From: Myotis daubentonii
Lineage: Eukaryota > Chordata > Mammalia > Chiroptera > Vespertilionidae
Direction: 5' to 3'
Length of the DNA stretch: 64,000 nucleotides
Assembly (NCBI RefSeq): GCF_963259705.1
Contig: NC_081844.1
Span: 107,472,671-107,536,670, forward strand
Part shown: positions 20,480-30,955 of the stretch, in pieces
Numbering within the stretch: the stretch's first letter is position 1
How the letters are laid out: every line of letters begins with the position of its first letter
Made by a program: the position numbers and the translations under genes
Notes under the pieces: generated by a model
What the model saw: the letters and a program-made list of their open reading frames with translations, nothing else
Told to the model about the DNA's origin: nothing
Databases searched by the model: none

Positions 20480-20723
20480 TTTTTCTTGTTAATTCTCACC
20501 CGAGGATAGTTTTCCATTGATTTTTAGAGAGAGTAGAAAGGAGAGGGAGAGACAGAGAGAAACATCGATGTGAGAGAGACACTTCGATTGGTTGCCTCCT
20601 GCATGCACCCCGACCAGGGCTGGGGAACCTGCAACCGAGGTATGTGCCTTTGTCTGGAATCGAACCCAGGACCTTTCAGTCCGCAGGCAGATGCTCTATC
20701 CACTGAGCCAAACTGGCCAGGGC
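20480..20723 (-). mobile_element. Ves SINE
   Basis: Minus-strand copy with the 'ttctcacccgaggatagttt' tail module, purine block, 'gttgcctcctgcatgcaccc' and head 'ctgagccaaactggccaggg'. Duplication at the ends is not clean. Confidence 0.93.
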
Positions 20724-21164
20724 AACCGTGTTTTTAAGCAGCCAGTTCATAGTGGCTATTTCCATGTTCCAGTGGGATGCCTGGAGGGAGCTGGTAGAAG
20801 ATGCGGCTATGGGCTTGGCCTGGAAGCCATCCCTCCCTGCTTCCTCCTCAAGGACACCAGGAAAACCCAAGACTACTTTTCAAGGCCCGGGAGGCTGACC
20901 TTGCAATCTCATGAGACACACCCCCTCGGCCCCCGGCCCCCCAAGTCATGACTGCCCATCTGAGCTGCGCACACTTTTTGACAGACAGAGTGGGTGGGTT
21001 CTTTTGAATGTCACAGCCTGTGTTGAAAGGCACGAGGTAGGGGAAAGGAAATGCTGATTTTCACTGACCCGGCCACCGCCCCACTCAGGACAGGAGTGAG
21101 GATCCGGCCAGGCTCTGCACGAGGCGGCTTATAACGGCATGACTGTACTGATGGTGATGGAGTT
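20724..21164. other. Unique sequence, nothing recognised
   Basis: No recognisable element between a SINE and a MIR. Confidence 0.45.
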
Positions 21165-21330
21165 CATAATAATAACAATAATAAAAAGAGCCATTAGCGT
21201 TTACTGCACGCCTAATGTGAGCCAGGTGCCGCAGCAGGCGTTTTACATAGATTTATGACACCACGGCTACACGGAGGTGGGTGTGAGATCTCTGGTTTAT
21301 TATGACCGAGTGTATAATTTATTTCTAACT
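21165..21330 (-). repeat. MIR SINE fragment
   Basis: 'taataacaataataaaaag', 'agcgtttactgcacgcctaa' and 'gtgagccaggtgccgcagc' match the reverse complement of the MIR 3' portion. The core is degraded. Confidence 0.6.
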
Positions 21331-21896
21331 GTCGGAGGCAGGAGGAGATGAGCCTTACAGCGAGGAGGGAAAAGAGAAGGACTGCCAGGAGCTCCAGGAA
21401 CTGATGGACAGAGCTACAGAGCTGGAGGGGATGGCGGGGAAGCCAGATGGACAGGGAGTGAACAGGAAAAGAACGCGGACAGACTCCCAGCCGGTTGTGG
21501 TGACCAGCGTCCAAGATGGTGCCTCCAGCCCTGTGACCCCTGTCCTCTGCCACTCACGTCCTTCTGTCGTCTCCGATATTAAATTACAGCCGGTCTGTGT
21601 GGCCAACAGAAGATGGCGGGAATGAGGTGTGTGACCTGCGAAGCCAGGTCATCCCAGGACCTGCAGGGTCCCTCTGGATGCAGGGCACTCGTCTGGAGGA
21701 AGCCAGCGACCCTGCCCCTGGAGGCGTCTGCACGGAGAGCAACGAGGCCTCCCACCAGCAGCCATGGTGACTGTTCACTGGGAATGGGTCTCCCAGCCCC
21801 GGTCGAGCCTTCAGATGACGGTCACCCTGCCTGATGTCTGACCCCAGTCTCATGAGAGGGCCCCCCCGCCCCCTCAACCCACAACTGCCTGGTTGA
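21331..21896. other. Unique sequence, nothing recognised
   Basis: Frames of 70-115 codons on both strands, none with a recognisable motif. Confidence 0.45.
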
Positions 21897-21912
21897 GCTG
21901 CTCACACTTTTC

Positions 21913-22121
21913 CCTTTTAAATATATTTTTATTGATTTCAGAGTGGAAGGGAGAGGGAGAGAGATAGAAACATTGATGAGAGAGAATCATTGATCGGCTA
22001 CTTCCTGCACGCCCCACACTGGAGATCGAGCCCGCCACCCAGGCATGTGCCCTGACCGGGAATCGAATCGTGACCTCCTGGTCCATAAGTCAATGCTCAA
22101 CCCCTGAGCCACGCCTGCCAG
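21913..22121 (-). mobile_element. Ves SINE
   Basis: Complete minus-strand copy ('aaatatatttttattgattt' to 'gagccacgcctgccag'). Target duplication GCTGCTCACACTTTTC (21897-21912) versus GCTGCTCACACATTTC (22122-22137), 15 of 16 identical. Confidence 0.95.
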
Positions 22122-22137
22122 GCTGCTCACACATTTC

Positions 22138-23254
22138 TGACTCAGCTTTCCTCAGAGCTGAGTGTGGATTCCTTAAACATGAAACGTTTCTTCCTACCCA
22201 GAATCCCAACCACCTTGGCATCTGCGTCATCACCTTAAATGTGGGGCCCGAGGCTAAGCCTGGGACACGTAGTTGGCTTTGGGCACACGGGTTAGGGGTC
22301 GGGTGCTGGGGAGAAGCAAGTTACTCCACATCGAGGGAGAGTCCCCGGGCGCCTTGCCGGTGAGGAGGAAGGGAGAGGAAGGGAGGGAGCGGAGGCGAAG
22401 GAAGGTGCAGAGAACCATGGGGCCCAGCATTTTCATCTCTGGGTCCCGTCCGTCTCCCACTCACCCTCACCTGGGGGGTGTTTCCCTGGACTTGGGGGAG
22501 GCTGCCCCGCTGCGTTCAGTGCTGTGTCCATGGGACCCAGAGGAGCCGGCGAGGGCGGCTGGCGAGGGCGGCTGGAGGCAGAGAACCCCTGCGACCTGGG
22601 GAGGCACGTGAACTCCGATGGGGGTGAAGGGTGCCTTGGGTCTCCGAGGAGAAGAGGGCCCGCTCCGAGCCCGCTCTGTGCCCGGAAGGGGTCAGAGGAC
22701 GGCAAGTGGGCGCCACGTCCTTTCTCACGGAGCCCCGCCCAGGGACACCTGTCCGTCCCCTCATTCCTCTCCGGCCACTTGGTTCTCTCGCGTCGCACAC
22801 GCTCTCCGCTCTCCAGGACGGTGCGGCCCACCCCGACCGCAGGCCAGCCAGGCGGCCCTGACGGGGATCCCCCCACCCCCTCTACTTCCTCCCCTCTTCT
22901 CCTCCCAGCCGGGTGCCCGCTGCCCAGAGGAGCCACCACCCCGTGAGCCTGTTCAGTGTCGGGCCGCGGAGGTGAGTGCAGCCACAAAAGTTTACGGCGT
23001 GTAAATCACGCTGGTCTCACCGCGGCCCGCCGAGGCGGCTCCCTCCTCCCGGGGAAGTGGAAACAGCTTCCCGCGCCGATGGTGAGGGATCGCACAACCT
23101 TCGGGCAAGGCCGGCCTCGGGGGGCTGAGCGCGGGCGGGCGAGGTGCCGCCTCGGGATTCCCCTGGGGCCGGGACTGGACAGCTCGGTCCCATCGTCAGA
23201 CACAGAGATGAGGCCGCCTTCCCGGAGGCAGGGCCTTCCGCCTTCTACCACCTC
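22138..23254. other. GC-rich unique interval
   Basis: GC-rich with moderate CpG, including a 'ggcgagggcggctgg' tandem pair near 22546-22575. Long frames on both strands lack recognisable domains. May be a weak CpG island around 22500-23170. Confidence 0.4.
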
Positions 23255-23575
23255 TGCACGCCTCACCCCTCCACACGCCTCACCCTCGGCCTCACCCCTC
23301 CACACGCCTCACCCTCAGCTTCACCCCTCCACACGCCTCACCCCTCCACACGCCTCACCCTCAGCTTCACCCCTCCACACGCCTCACCCCTCCACACGCC
23401 TCACCCCTCCACACGCCTCACCCCTCCACATGCCTCACCCTCGGCTTCACCCCTCCACACACCTCACCCCTCCACACACCTCACCGTCGGCCTCACCCCT
23501 CCACACGCCTCACCCTCAGCTTCACCCCTCCACACGCCTCACCCCTCCACACGCCTCACCTCGGCCTCACCCCCG
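23255..23575. repeat. Minisatellite, 17-bp-type unit
   Basis: Array of 'cctcacccctccacacg' units interspersed with 'cctcaccctcagctt' / 'cctcaccctcggc' variants, so a higher-order pattern is visible. It keeps frames open and creates the repetitive His/Pro/Thr-rich frame at 22956-23972, which I do not regard as a gene. Confidence 0.95.
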
Positions 23576-23964
23576 GGTCCTGGTCTGTTTGTTCGCTCCG
23601 TGTTTTCTCAGCCTCCGCTGGCGGGGCCGGGCCTGCGCTGCCACCTTCTCAGCTGAGCCTGTTGCCTGCGATGCCCACGCGCTGCCCCAGCTCCTCCTCG
23701 GGGCTGAGTCGCGCCTGGGTCCTGCCGTGTCCGCGCTCACCCCCGGGCGTGGGGCTTACACGTCTCTTCCCGCAGGAGCGTGGGCTTGGCGAGCAGAGCG
23801 TGTGCTCACAGGGAGGCGCAGGCGCCCTCCACGCTGCATTCTGCACTGCCCGCCCCATGCGTCCCCCGGGAATCCGGACCGGGCCCCGCCCTCCTCACCC
23901 CAGACCCCCCCAAGGAGTCAGGCGGACGGTGCCCTGGGAGCCTCAGAAACGGGTCCATCCGCAA
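23576..23964. other. GC-rich unique sequence
   Basis: No recognisable feature between the minisatellite and the L1. Confidence 0.4.
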
Positions 23965-24380
23965 AAGATTGAAAATAGAACCACCGCATGGCCCAGCGTT
24001 GTCATTTCTGGGATTTATCGGAAGAAAATGAGATCACTATTTCAAAAAGATAGTGATCTGCACCCCATGTTCACTGCAGCCTTATTACAGTCGCCAAGAC
24101 ATGGAGACAGCCTCAGAGCCGATGAGGGAGGGAGGGATGGAATGTGATTCGCCGTCAAAAAGGAGGAAATCGCAACAACATGCGTGGACCTCGAGGACAT
24201 TACACCGAGTGGAATACGTCAGACAAAGACAGATCTACGATTCCACTTGGACTCTAAAAAAACAACAACCAAACAGACAGACAACTGCTTGACACAGGAC
24301 AGATCCGTGGTTGCCAGAGGCAGGGGTAACGGGTGAGAGAAATGAGTACCTTTTTCTAGTTTAAATAAACTAAAAATTTG
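23965..24380 (+). mobile_element. L1 3' end fragment
   Basis: Matches the end of L1 ORF2 and start of the 3' UTR: 'agaaccaccgcatggcccag', 'cccatgttcactgcagcctt', 'gacctcgaggacattacacc', 'gtggttgccagaggcagggg'. Many substitutions and small indels. No intact frame. A perfect 10-bp inverted repeat (24031-24040/24050-24059) lies inside. Confidence 0.8.
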
Positions 24381-25147
24381 AAAAAGGGTCTGGCCAAAAA
24401 ATGACTGTTGCAAATCACTGAGAAAGAAGAGCATTTGGTCAGAATTTTCTGAAAAAGGGCAAACGAACGGATGCCTTCTTAATGATGGTGTCCACACTGC
24501 TGCCTACATCTCCGAAGCTCAGAGCCAAGTCTCCTTTATTCACATCCATTTGCAAGTATCACCACGACTCCCATTCAACCCCAAAGGTAAATCCCTTACA
24601 CACGTTTAGGACATCAAGACTCGCACGGGAAGCCTCAGACCCGGATCGCCGCCATACGTGTGAACATATAGTCACGGGTCCCTCCTATGGTAGACATGTC
24701 CCCCTAAAGCTAGAATCTAAGTCAGAAGAAAACGCCATGATTGATCCCCACTCTGTTGGCTGGGCCTCCTTCCTGTGCCTTATCATCCCCCCCCCCGCCC
24801 CCCCGTAGAACCTGGGGCAACCTGGGAGGCAGCCCGTGCCTTCGGGCCCTCCTGGGGCTGTTGCAGTGTAGCTTCTCTCCAGACTCATTCTCAAAAAAAC
24901 AAAACAAACAGAAAACAAAGGAGGACACGGAGGCCAGGGGAGAGGTCCACCTGCTGACGGAGGGCCTGCCCTGAGGCTGCTGGGTTGCTTCCAGGTTGCA
25001 GCTTCCTGCATGAGGGTGCGTCTGTTGGCGGAAAGCAGGACAAGACGAGACGTCTGTGTGTACGCCTCCGTCTCCGTCTGCACAGATACTCACACTTTAT
25101 GAGTCCAGCACAGAGCAAGACAAGACGCACAGGCCTCCCCCTGATCT
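24381..25147. other. Unassigned sequence with a short repeated segment
   Basis: Contains 24868-24932, which recurs diverged at about 26402-26465 (see findings). A C-rich run lies near 24788-24806. No gene recognised. Confidence 0.4.
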
Positions 25148-25569
25148 GCAGTTCTGCTTTCTGTGGGTTCCGTTGCCTGTGGCCAACCACAGTCCGAGAA
25201 TAATACACGGACAATTCCAGAAGCAAACAATCCATAGTTTTACGTTGTCCGTCTGTCTGCGAAGCGTGATGAGACCTCGCCTCACCCGCTCTGTGCTGCC
25301 CCGAATGCGAATCATCCCTCCGTCCGCACTGGGGACGCGGCCTGCCTGCCGGGCACTCGGCAGCCGCCGGTGATCAGAGGGCTGTCGCGTGTCGCCGGGC
25401 TGTGCTCGAGTCGCCCTATTTTACTTACTAACGGCCCCCAAAAGCGAGATGCTGGCAGCTCAGAGGTGCCGAAGAGCAGCTGGAAGCGTTAGCACAGGCA
25501 TGTGTGCAGGAAATAACATCGTACACGTAGGGCCTCAGACCACCCGTGGTTTCAGGAATCCACTGCATA
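25148..25569 (+). mobile_element. Tigger-like DNA transposon (TcMar) remnant
   Basis: Resembles a remembered Tigger consensus: left end 'ttctgtgggttccgttgcc', 'caattccagaagcaaacaat', 'gcgtgatgagacctcgcc', then the former transposase start where the ATG is now ACG (about 25431), and right end 'ccgtggtttcaggaatcc'. The internal transposase is almost entirely deleted. The right end abuts another Tigger-type element at a TA. Confidence 0.65.
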
Positions 25570-26165
25570 CAGTTGTCTCTGGCATCTGTGGGGACTGATT
25601 CTAGGACCCCCCCCACCCCGGCCCCGCAGACCCCGAAAACCCATGGATGCTCAAGTCCCTTATATCAAATGCCACGGTATTTGCATATCACCTACTCAAC
25701 CCTCTGCGTACTCTGAGTCATTGTGTTTTACTTCCTACACCCACTACAATGTAGAGGCTGTGTAAATAGTGATTATACTGTATTGTTTAGGGCAGCCGTG
25801 GGCAAACTACGGCCCGCGGGCCGGATCCTGCCCTTTGAAATGAATAAAACTAAAAAAAAAAAGACCGTACCCTTTTATGTAATGATGTTTACTTTGAATT
25901 TATATTAGTTCGCACAAACACTACATCCATGCTTTTGTTCCGGCCCTCCGGTCCAGTTTAAGAACCCATTGTGGCTCTCGAGTCAAAAAGTTTGCCCACC
26001 CCTGGAATAGCGACAAGGAAAAATTCTGTACCTGTTCAGTTCAGATGCCACCACCATGGGCCTTCTCATAGCACAGGCCAGCAACAATGTAGCTGTAAAA
26101 AGTGTTTTTGATCCGTGGTTGCTTGGATTTGCGGGTGGAAACCCCTGGATTCCGGGCCAACGGTG
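25570..26165. mobile_element. Second Tigger/MER2-like element, split by a hAT
   Basis: Left end 'cagttgtctctggcatctg', then 'ggatgctcaagtcccttata', 'tttgcatatcacctactcaa', 'actgtattgtttaggg' up to 25792. It resumes after 26004 with 'aatagcgacaaggaaaaatt' and 'ctgtacctgttcagttcag', and ends near 'gaaacccctggattccgggc'. It matches a remembered MER2/Tigger consensus on the two sides of the inserted hAT. Non-coding. Confidence 0.7.
25793..26004. mobile_element. Non-autonomous hAT element (212 bp), copy A
   Basis: Ends CAGCCGTGGGCAAACTACGG and, inverted, 'agtttgcccacccctg'. Interior 'aaagaccgtacccttttatg' and 'gttccggccctccggtccag'. Nearly identical to 36711-36923. It lies inside a Tigger-like element. 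Clean 8-bp duplication is not visible here, suggesting a small flank deletion. Confidence 0.9.
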
Positions 26166-26379
26166 TACGCACACCCATACGTCACTCCTGCTGCTGTGAT
26201 GGGGCAGATGTGTTCGGACAGTCCCGGGAAAACCCGTGGAAGGGCAGGGGCCTGCAGGGGCGGGGGGTGGGTTTACTAACTTTTTCTGTGTATACTTCAA
26301 AAACTCAACTCACTGTTGCAACAAGCACTTCCTGCTGTTGTAATAAGAACAATAACGAGCTATAATTTAAGAAAACTCT

Positions 26380-26470
26380 TTTGTTGTGATTTTCATTGGA
26401 GTGAAGCTTCTCTCCAGACTCATCCTCAAAAAACCAACACAAACAGCAAACAAAGGAGAAAACACATCTG
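26380..26470. repeat. Second copy of an A-rich segment
   Basis: 'gcttctctccagactcatcc' plus the A/C-rich tail ending 'acaaaggagaaaac' parallels 24868-24932. Family not identified. Confidence 0.55.
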
Positions 26471-26624
26471 GCTTCCTCACAAGGCGCTGCAATCGATGCG
26501 GGCTTTCCCGGTCCGCAGTGACTTCTCTCACCCCTCCGTCAGCCGGCCACTGCCCGCCCTCTGCACCGGGGCTCAGCGCACGCGGAGCGGCCCACCGCGT
26601 CCGGTCCACGGTCCCGGATGTGCT

Positions 26625-26870
26625 CATGTGCGCATGGCGACCACAGTTAACGACGCTGTACAGTTGGAAGCGGCGAAGGGAGTGGGTCTTAGAAAATCCT
26701 CGAGAAAGAAGAGAAGTTTTTGTAACTGTGTGAGGCCGTGGATGTTAACTCAGCGCCGTCTCAGGGGTGGTCACTTCACGTATACGCACATATCACATGT
26801 GTCGTACTCCCAGAGTGAATACAGTGCTACCTGTCAGTTATGTCTCCGTTGGAAAAACAGAAAGAAAATG
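26625..26870 (+). mobile_element. L1 3' UTR end
   Basis: Matches the end of an L1M/L1MB 3' UTR: 'ccacagttaacgacgctgta', 'gtttttgtaactgtgtgagg', 'gtggatgttaactcagcgcc', to 'cagttatgtctccgttgg'. Diverged by numerous CpG-type changes. Confidence 0.75.
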
Positions 26871-26997
26871 AGCAGCTCGCTCAAGAGCTGCTCCGGGGCC
26901 CCCGCCTGCCATGGCCGCCCATCGAGGGCTCTTCTGTCACAAACTGTGGCCCTTGTCAATCAGTTCTCTGCCTGGCAAGACCTTGGAGTTTGACGTC

Positions 26998-27203
26998 CAC
27001 TGGTCGGCAAACTCATTAGGCAACAGAGCCAAATATCAACAGTACAACGATTGAAATTTCTTTTGAGAGCCAAATTTTTTAAACTTAAACCATATAGGTA
27101 GGTCCATTGTCATTAACTTAATTAGGGTTAAGGCTTAGGAAGAGCCACACTCAAGGGGCCAAAAAGCCGCATGTGGCTCGAGAGCCGCAGTTTGCCGACC
27201 ATG
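26998..27203. mobile_element. Short non-autonomous hAT, copy B
   Basis: Left end 'cactggtcggcaaactcatt', right end 'agtttgccgaccatg', with 'gagccacactcaaggggcc' inside. A deletion derivative of the family seen at 34356-35011. Confidence 0.88.
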
Positions 27204-27252
27204 GCCTTAAACCATCCACTGAGGACCTAAGGCCTTACAGCCCTAGATACCT

Positions 27253-27365
27253 TCCTCCAGCTCCTTCTCAGACCCCCCAGGCCTCCAGCTCCCTCTCAGA
27301 CCCCCTAGGCCTCCAGCTCCCCTCTCAGACCCCCCAGGCCTCCAGCTCCCCTCTCAGACCCAGCC
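27253..27365. repeat. Minisatellite, about 28-29 bp x 4
   Basis: Four units of 'cctccagctcccctctcag' plus 'accccccagg', with C-number variation. Confidence 0.9.
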
Positions 27366-27937
27366 TCTGTGGAGGCTGCCCTCTCCCCATGACAAAGCTT
27401 CTAATAAACATCATTTGCTTGTTCAACAGGTTTTTCTGGTAGTTTTTTGGGCTCCCACCGTTGACAGTTTAAATAGGCAAATAAAGGAACAAGATTGTAT
27501 CAGAAATGACTCCCGGCTCTGGCTCTGCAGGAGGAGGGTGAGGACCAGAGAGGGACAGGCCAGGGGGCAGCTGAGGTGCAGATGCTGGTGGTGGACATGG
27601 CCCCTCGGAGGAGGTGACGGAGGAGGTGACTGGGCTGAGACCTGAGTGATGAGAAGGTGGGGTCGGGGTACCTCCGGAGTGAGCATTCCTGGCAGAGGGA
27701 GCCGGGCCCTGAGGCCCTGAGGCGGCCAGCACTCAGGAATGTAAAGCCGAGTGGGCGGAGAGAGTGACCGGAGAGGCCAGGGGGGCGGGCTGAGCCTGCC
27801 TCCTGCAGGGGCTGGAGATGTCATGCTGACGTGCTGAGAGCCCGGGAGCCACCCAGGCCTGGAGAGGGAGGACGTCCAAACTTTAACTACAGTCAGAATC
27901 CTGTCTCATTCAAAGCATCACCGGGAGCCAAGGCTTC
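27366..27937. other. Unique sequence, nothing recognised
   Basis: Frames on both strands up to about 130 codons lack motifs. 'cttctaataaacatcatttg' near 27398 gives an AATAAA-like signal without supporting gene structure. Confidence 0.4.
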
Positions 27938-27945
27938 CTTTAACC

Positions 27946-28256
27946 CAGCGGTTCTCAACCTGTGGGTCGCGACCCCTTTGGGGGTCGAACGACCCTTTCA
28001 CAGGGGTCGCCTAAGACCATCGAAAAACACATACATAACTACATATTGTTTTTGTGATTCATCACTATGCTTTAATGATGTTCAATTTGCAACAATGAAA
28101 ATACATCCTGCATATCAGATAGCTACATGACGATTCATCACAGTAGCAACATTACAGTTATGAAGTAGCGATGAAGATAATTTGATGGTTTGGGGTCACC
28201 ACCACATGAGGAGCTGTGTTAAAGGGTCGCGGCGTTAGGGAGGTTGAGAACCGCTG
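27946..28256. mobile_element. SPIN-family hAT transposon, non-autonomous, copy 1
   Basis: Ends CAGCGGTTCTCAACCTGTGG and the inverted 'aggttgagaaccgctg'. Interior 'gggtcgcgacccctttgggg', 'acaggggtcgcctaagacca'. 311 bp. Perfect 8-bp target duplication CTTTAACC at 27938-27945 and 28257-28264. No transposase. SPIN is a hAT family known for horizontal transfer between tetrapods, including vesper bats. Confidence 0.95.
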
Positions 28257-28264
28257 CTTTAACC

Positions 28265-28720
28265 CAGGAGAGGAAACCAGCAGGCGGCCAAGGTCTCCCA
28301 GGGCCCTGGGGGCGGTGGAGGAGAGGGTTTGCTGAGTTAAAACAAGCCCGGCTTCCCTGCCACAGGGCAGGTCCATCCTAAGGCCACCGTTCCTGGCTCC
28401 CCACGCGAGCCGGGAGGTGTCACGGCGCCCGGATTGACTGGCACACGCAGCGGCCTGAGCAGGCGGCTCCCTGCGCATCTCGGTTCCTGTTCCCACCGCT
28501 GGCTTTTCAGATGTCGGCGGGGGCTCCACCAGCCACCATCGTGGCCTCTTGATTTGATCTCATCAGGGCCCGTATATACTCATCAAAACCCTCTACCTGA
28601 AATCCCCCTAGGTCAGTGGCTAACGTGAGAACCTTCCTGCCCCGGGCGCCCCAGTTTCCGCTCGGTGATTCCCACAATGCATGTGGGCATCGGAGGGATG
28701 TTGGTGAAAGGGGCTAGGGG
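28265..28720. other. Unique sequence, nothing recognised
   Basis: No recognisable element or exon. Confidence 0.4.
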
Positions 28721-28768
28721 CTTTCTGTAAATTTTCTTATGTGATCTTCACAATAACCCAGAGGCCCT
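28721..28768 (-). repeat. MIR fragment (weak)
   Basis: 'cttatgtgatcttcacaata' followed by 'acccagagg' resembles the reverse MIR 3' region. Very short. Confidence 0.35.
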
Positions 28769-28975
28769 CAGTGGGGAGGGAGGGTGACTCCCGGAACGTC
28801 TGGCAATGTCTGGGGACAGTTTGGGGTGTCACAACAGGTGGGGGGGGATGCTAATGGCATCTCAGGGTAGCAGCTGGGATGTGCTGCTGACCAGTCCATC
28901 CACAGTGCCCGGGCAGGCCCGATGGAGAGCTAACCTGCCCAAATGCCAACATGCCAAGGCAGCAGAGCCCTGAGC
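28769..28975 (+). mobile_element. MER20-like hAT-Charlie element
   Basis: Contains 'gtctggcaatgtctggggac', 'gggtgtcacaacaggtgg' and 'gctaatggcatctcagggta', the MER20 order. The right half is degraded and the right terminus unclear. Confidence 0.75.
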
Positions 28976-29347
28976 GAGTGCCGGGAGGTCTGTTCTCACC
29001 CACCGTCCCCCGAGAAACAGGCTGACTTGCTGTCCCAAGGCCCGGAGCTTAACTCGTAACCATAACCCGGTGGGAGCTTCAGCGGCCACGCCCGCAACCA
29101 CCTCATGCGAACCCTGTAGGGTCAGCATTTCCCAGGACGGCCCGGGCCTTGTGGGGCGGGAGAGGCCAGGCGCCTGTGCCACCAGGTGAGGCTGGGGGAG
29201 TCGGCAGTGCCTGTGGGCATTTCGCGAGGCCGACACTCATGCTGAGCCCACGGGACGGGGAGTGGGGGGTGTGGGGGGAGGAGGGGGACAGACGGAGCAC
29301 AATCTAGAGAAGACTTCTGGGAGCTGGAGACACAGCTACGAGCAAGT
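28976..29347. other. GC-rich unique sequence
   Basis: Nothing recognised. Confidence 0.4.
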
Positions 29348-30078
29348 ACAGGGGATCCCTGACTCACTGTGGCTCCGCGTGTGATGCTCCGACTCTCCCA
29401 CGGTGCGAGAGAACACGCTCAGGGGGAGCTGGCCTTTCAGTGCCGGATGCTGCCTTTCCCCGGCCAGTGATACGCGTAGTGACACACGGACCATCCTCTC
29501 TCGTGATGCCGGCAGCTCCCGGGCAGCCACGCGATCGCGAGGGTCAGCGCTGATGCCCTACAGCGGCGGCTTTCGGCCTCTGCCATCTCCCGGCACTTGT
29601 GCAGCGCGCCAGCACATGGGTTTTCCGCCAATCCGACCCCAAAAAGGCATCATTGTGATTCATTCAACACCGGACGGCTATTGTGGTGTTGGCTGTTGTC
29701 ATTGTTTTACTTCACAATCCAAGGGAGAGCGGTCAGGGCCCTGACGAAACAGTCAGGTGCCGCATGTTCTAGAAGTTCCTGTGGCACCGCCTGCACGGCT
29801 GTTTGAGGGCGCACTGTGCCGCCAGCCAGCGCTGCGTGCATTGTGCTCTGCGGGACGCCCGGTGCCTCCGGCTGCGGTGAGAGGAGGAAGGACAGGCAGT
29901 GGCTGAGATGACGCCATGACCGCCCCGCTGCGGCAAATGCAAGTGCGAGAGTTCTGAGCACGCAGGCAGCAGGCTGAGCAGTGATGCCCAGTGGGTAGGT
30001 CAGGTGCGCTGAGTGCATTGTTTCTACTTACAGCGGGTTTATCGGGACGTCACCCCATCCAGAGTCGAGGAGCATCTG
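29348..30078. mobile_element. Tigger-like element with a nested hAT
   Basis: Left end near 'caggggatccctgactcact'. Internal 'cgtgatgccggcagctcccg' and 'cagccacgcgatcgcgaggg'. After the nested hAT, 'gcgagagttctgagcacg' and a right end 'gggtttatcgggacgtcacc' ... 'cgaggagcatctg'. This follows a remembered TcMar-Tigger consensus. Flanked by TA and CA. No transposase frame. Sequence at 29817-29930 is unassigned. Confidence 0.6.
29561..29816. mobile_element. Non-autonomous hAT nested in Tigger
   Basis: 'tccgccaatccgaccccaaa', 'gtgattcattcaacaccgga', 'ggctattgtggtgttggctg' and 'gttcctgtggcaccgcctgc' follow a hAT repeat I recall from vesper bats. Ends CAGCGGCGG and ...GCGCACTG. No clean 8-bp duplication. 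Confidence 0.65.
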
Positions 30079-30799
30079 CAAAGCGTGTAGTGTGTACGAT
30101 AACACGCTACATGGTGTATAGTGTGTAAGATAATGATAAAAGGCTTGGAGGAAAAGATAGAGGCAGAAGTGAGGGGTTGGCAGGGAAGACCTGGGGCGTA
30201 TGTATAGTCATTAAAAAAGCATCTTCCTTAAAACTGTCTTAGACCTTCATTGAACTCTTGAAAGTCAAGGACAAAGTTCATGAACTTGCTGTTGTACAAC
30301 TGGCCATTCAGCTGATGAATCGTTGAGGGAACTGGCCTGCTAGGCCCAGGTGGGGGTAAGGGGGGGGGGGCAAGGGCATGGGGCAATCAGGGCAACCTCA
30401 CCCCGCTGAGCGGGCGACCGTCCCCAGAACTGGGATGAGACCGGAGAGCTTTGCCGGACAAATGGAGACAGAGAGGGAACCAGCAGGCCCTAGTCCACGC
30501 CTGTGATTCCGGCATCATTATCAACGGGTCCCTCTCAGTGTCCAGATCGGGAGGTAAGATTTGCGGACCGTGGGCTCCAGGTAGGGAGCTGATCCCCGGA
30601 GAGGGCCGTGAGCAGGGGGCTGATGCAGGGGAAGAACTCTCTGGAAGGAAATGGGCAGGCAAGCGCGCAGAACCTCCCTCTGCCCCCCTCAAAATTCACA
30701 CCAGCCCTTGGTGTCGCTCCCGGCACACAGCCACAGCCGGAAAGACGGGCGAGGACCCGCCCAGTGTCTGGGCCCGCGGACCACAGATTTCCATGTTTT
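30079..30799. other. Unique sequence, nothing recognised
   Basis: Includes a short open stretch at about 30258-30325 (ending in a stop) with no recognisable protein, and a poly-G run near 30360-30370. Confidence 0.4.
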
Positions 30800-30955
30800 T
30801 AAATGGGCAATTACTGAAGTCACCACTCAACAAGAGAGACTAAATTAAAGGAATTAAATGGTTACTTAATGAAGCCATCTCCCTAATGAAACCATCTTTG
30901 TCCGTCTTTGCAATGCAGAAAACATGCTATAATGTGTTGAGTGAGGCGGCGGCCC
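30800..30955. promoter_or_regulatory. Candidate conserved noncoding element
   Basis: AT-rich, repeat-free block ('gggcaattactgaagtcacc', 'taaattaaaggaattaaatg', 'ccctaatgaaaccatctttg') joined directly to a GC/CpG-rich stretch. Homeodomain-type cores are frequent. Conservation untested. Confidence 0.35.

Noticed and set aside
23255..23575. Possible CRISPR-like array
   Set aside because: Mammalian tandem minisatellite with contiguous units, no unique spacers.
22956..23972. 338-codon open frame with His/Pro/Thr repeats
   Set aside because: Its middle is the 23255-23575 minisatellite and neighbouring frames are also open.
27398..27420. AATAAA near 'cttctaataaacatcatttg' as a polyadenylation site
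   Set aside because: No upstream exon or downstream GU-rich element that would support a gene end.
30258..30325. Short peptide-like stretch ending in a stop
   Set aside because: Only about 20 codons, upstream frame closed, no family recognised.
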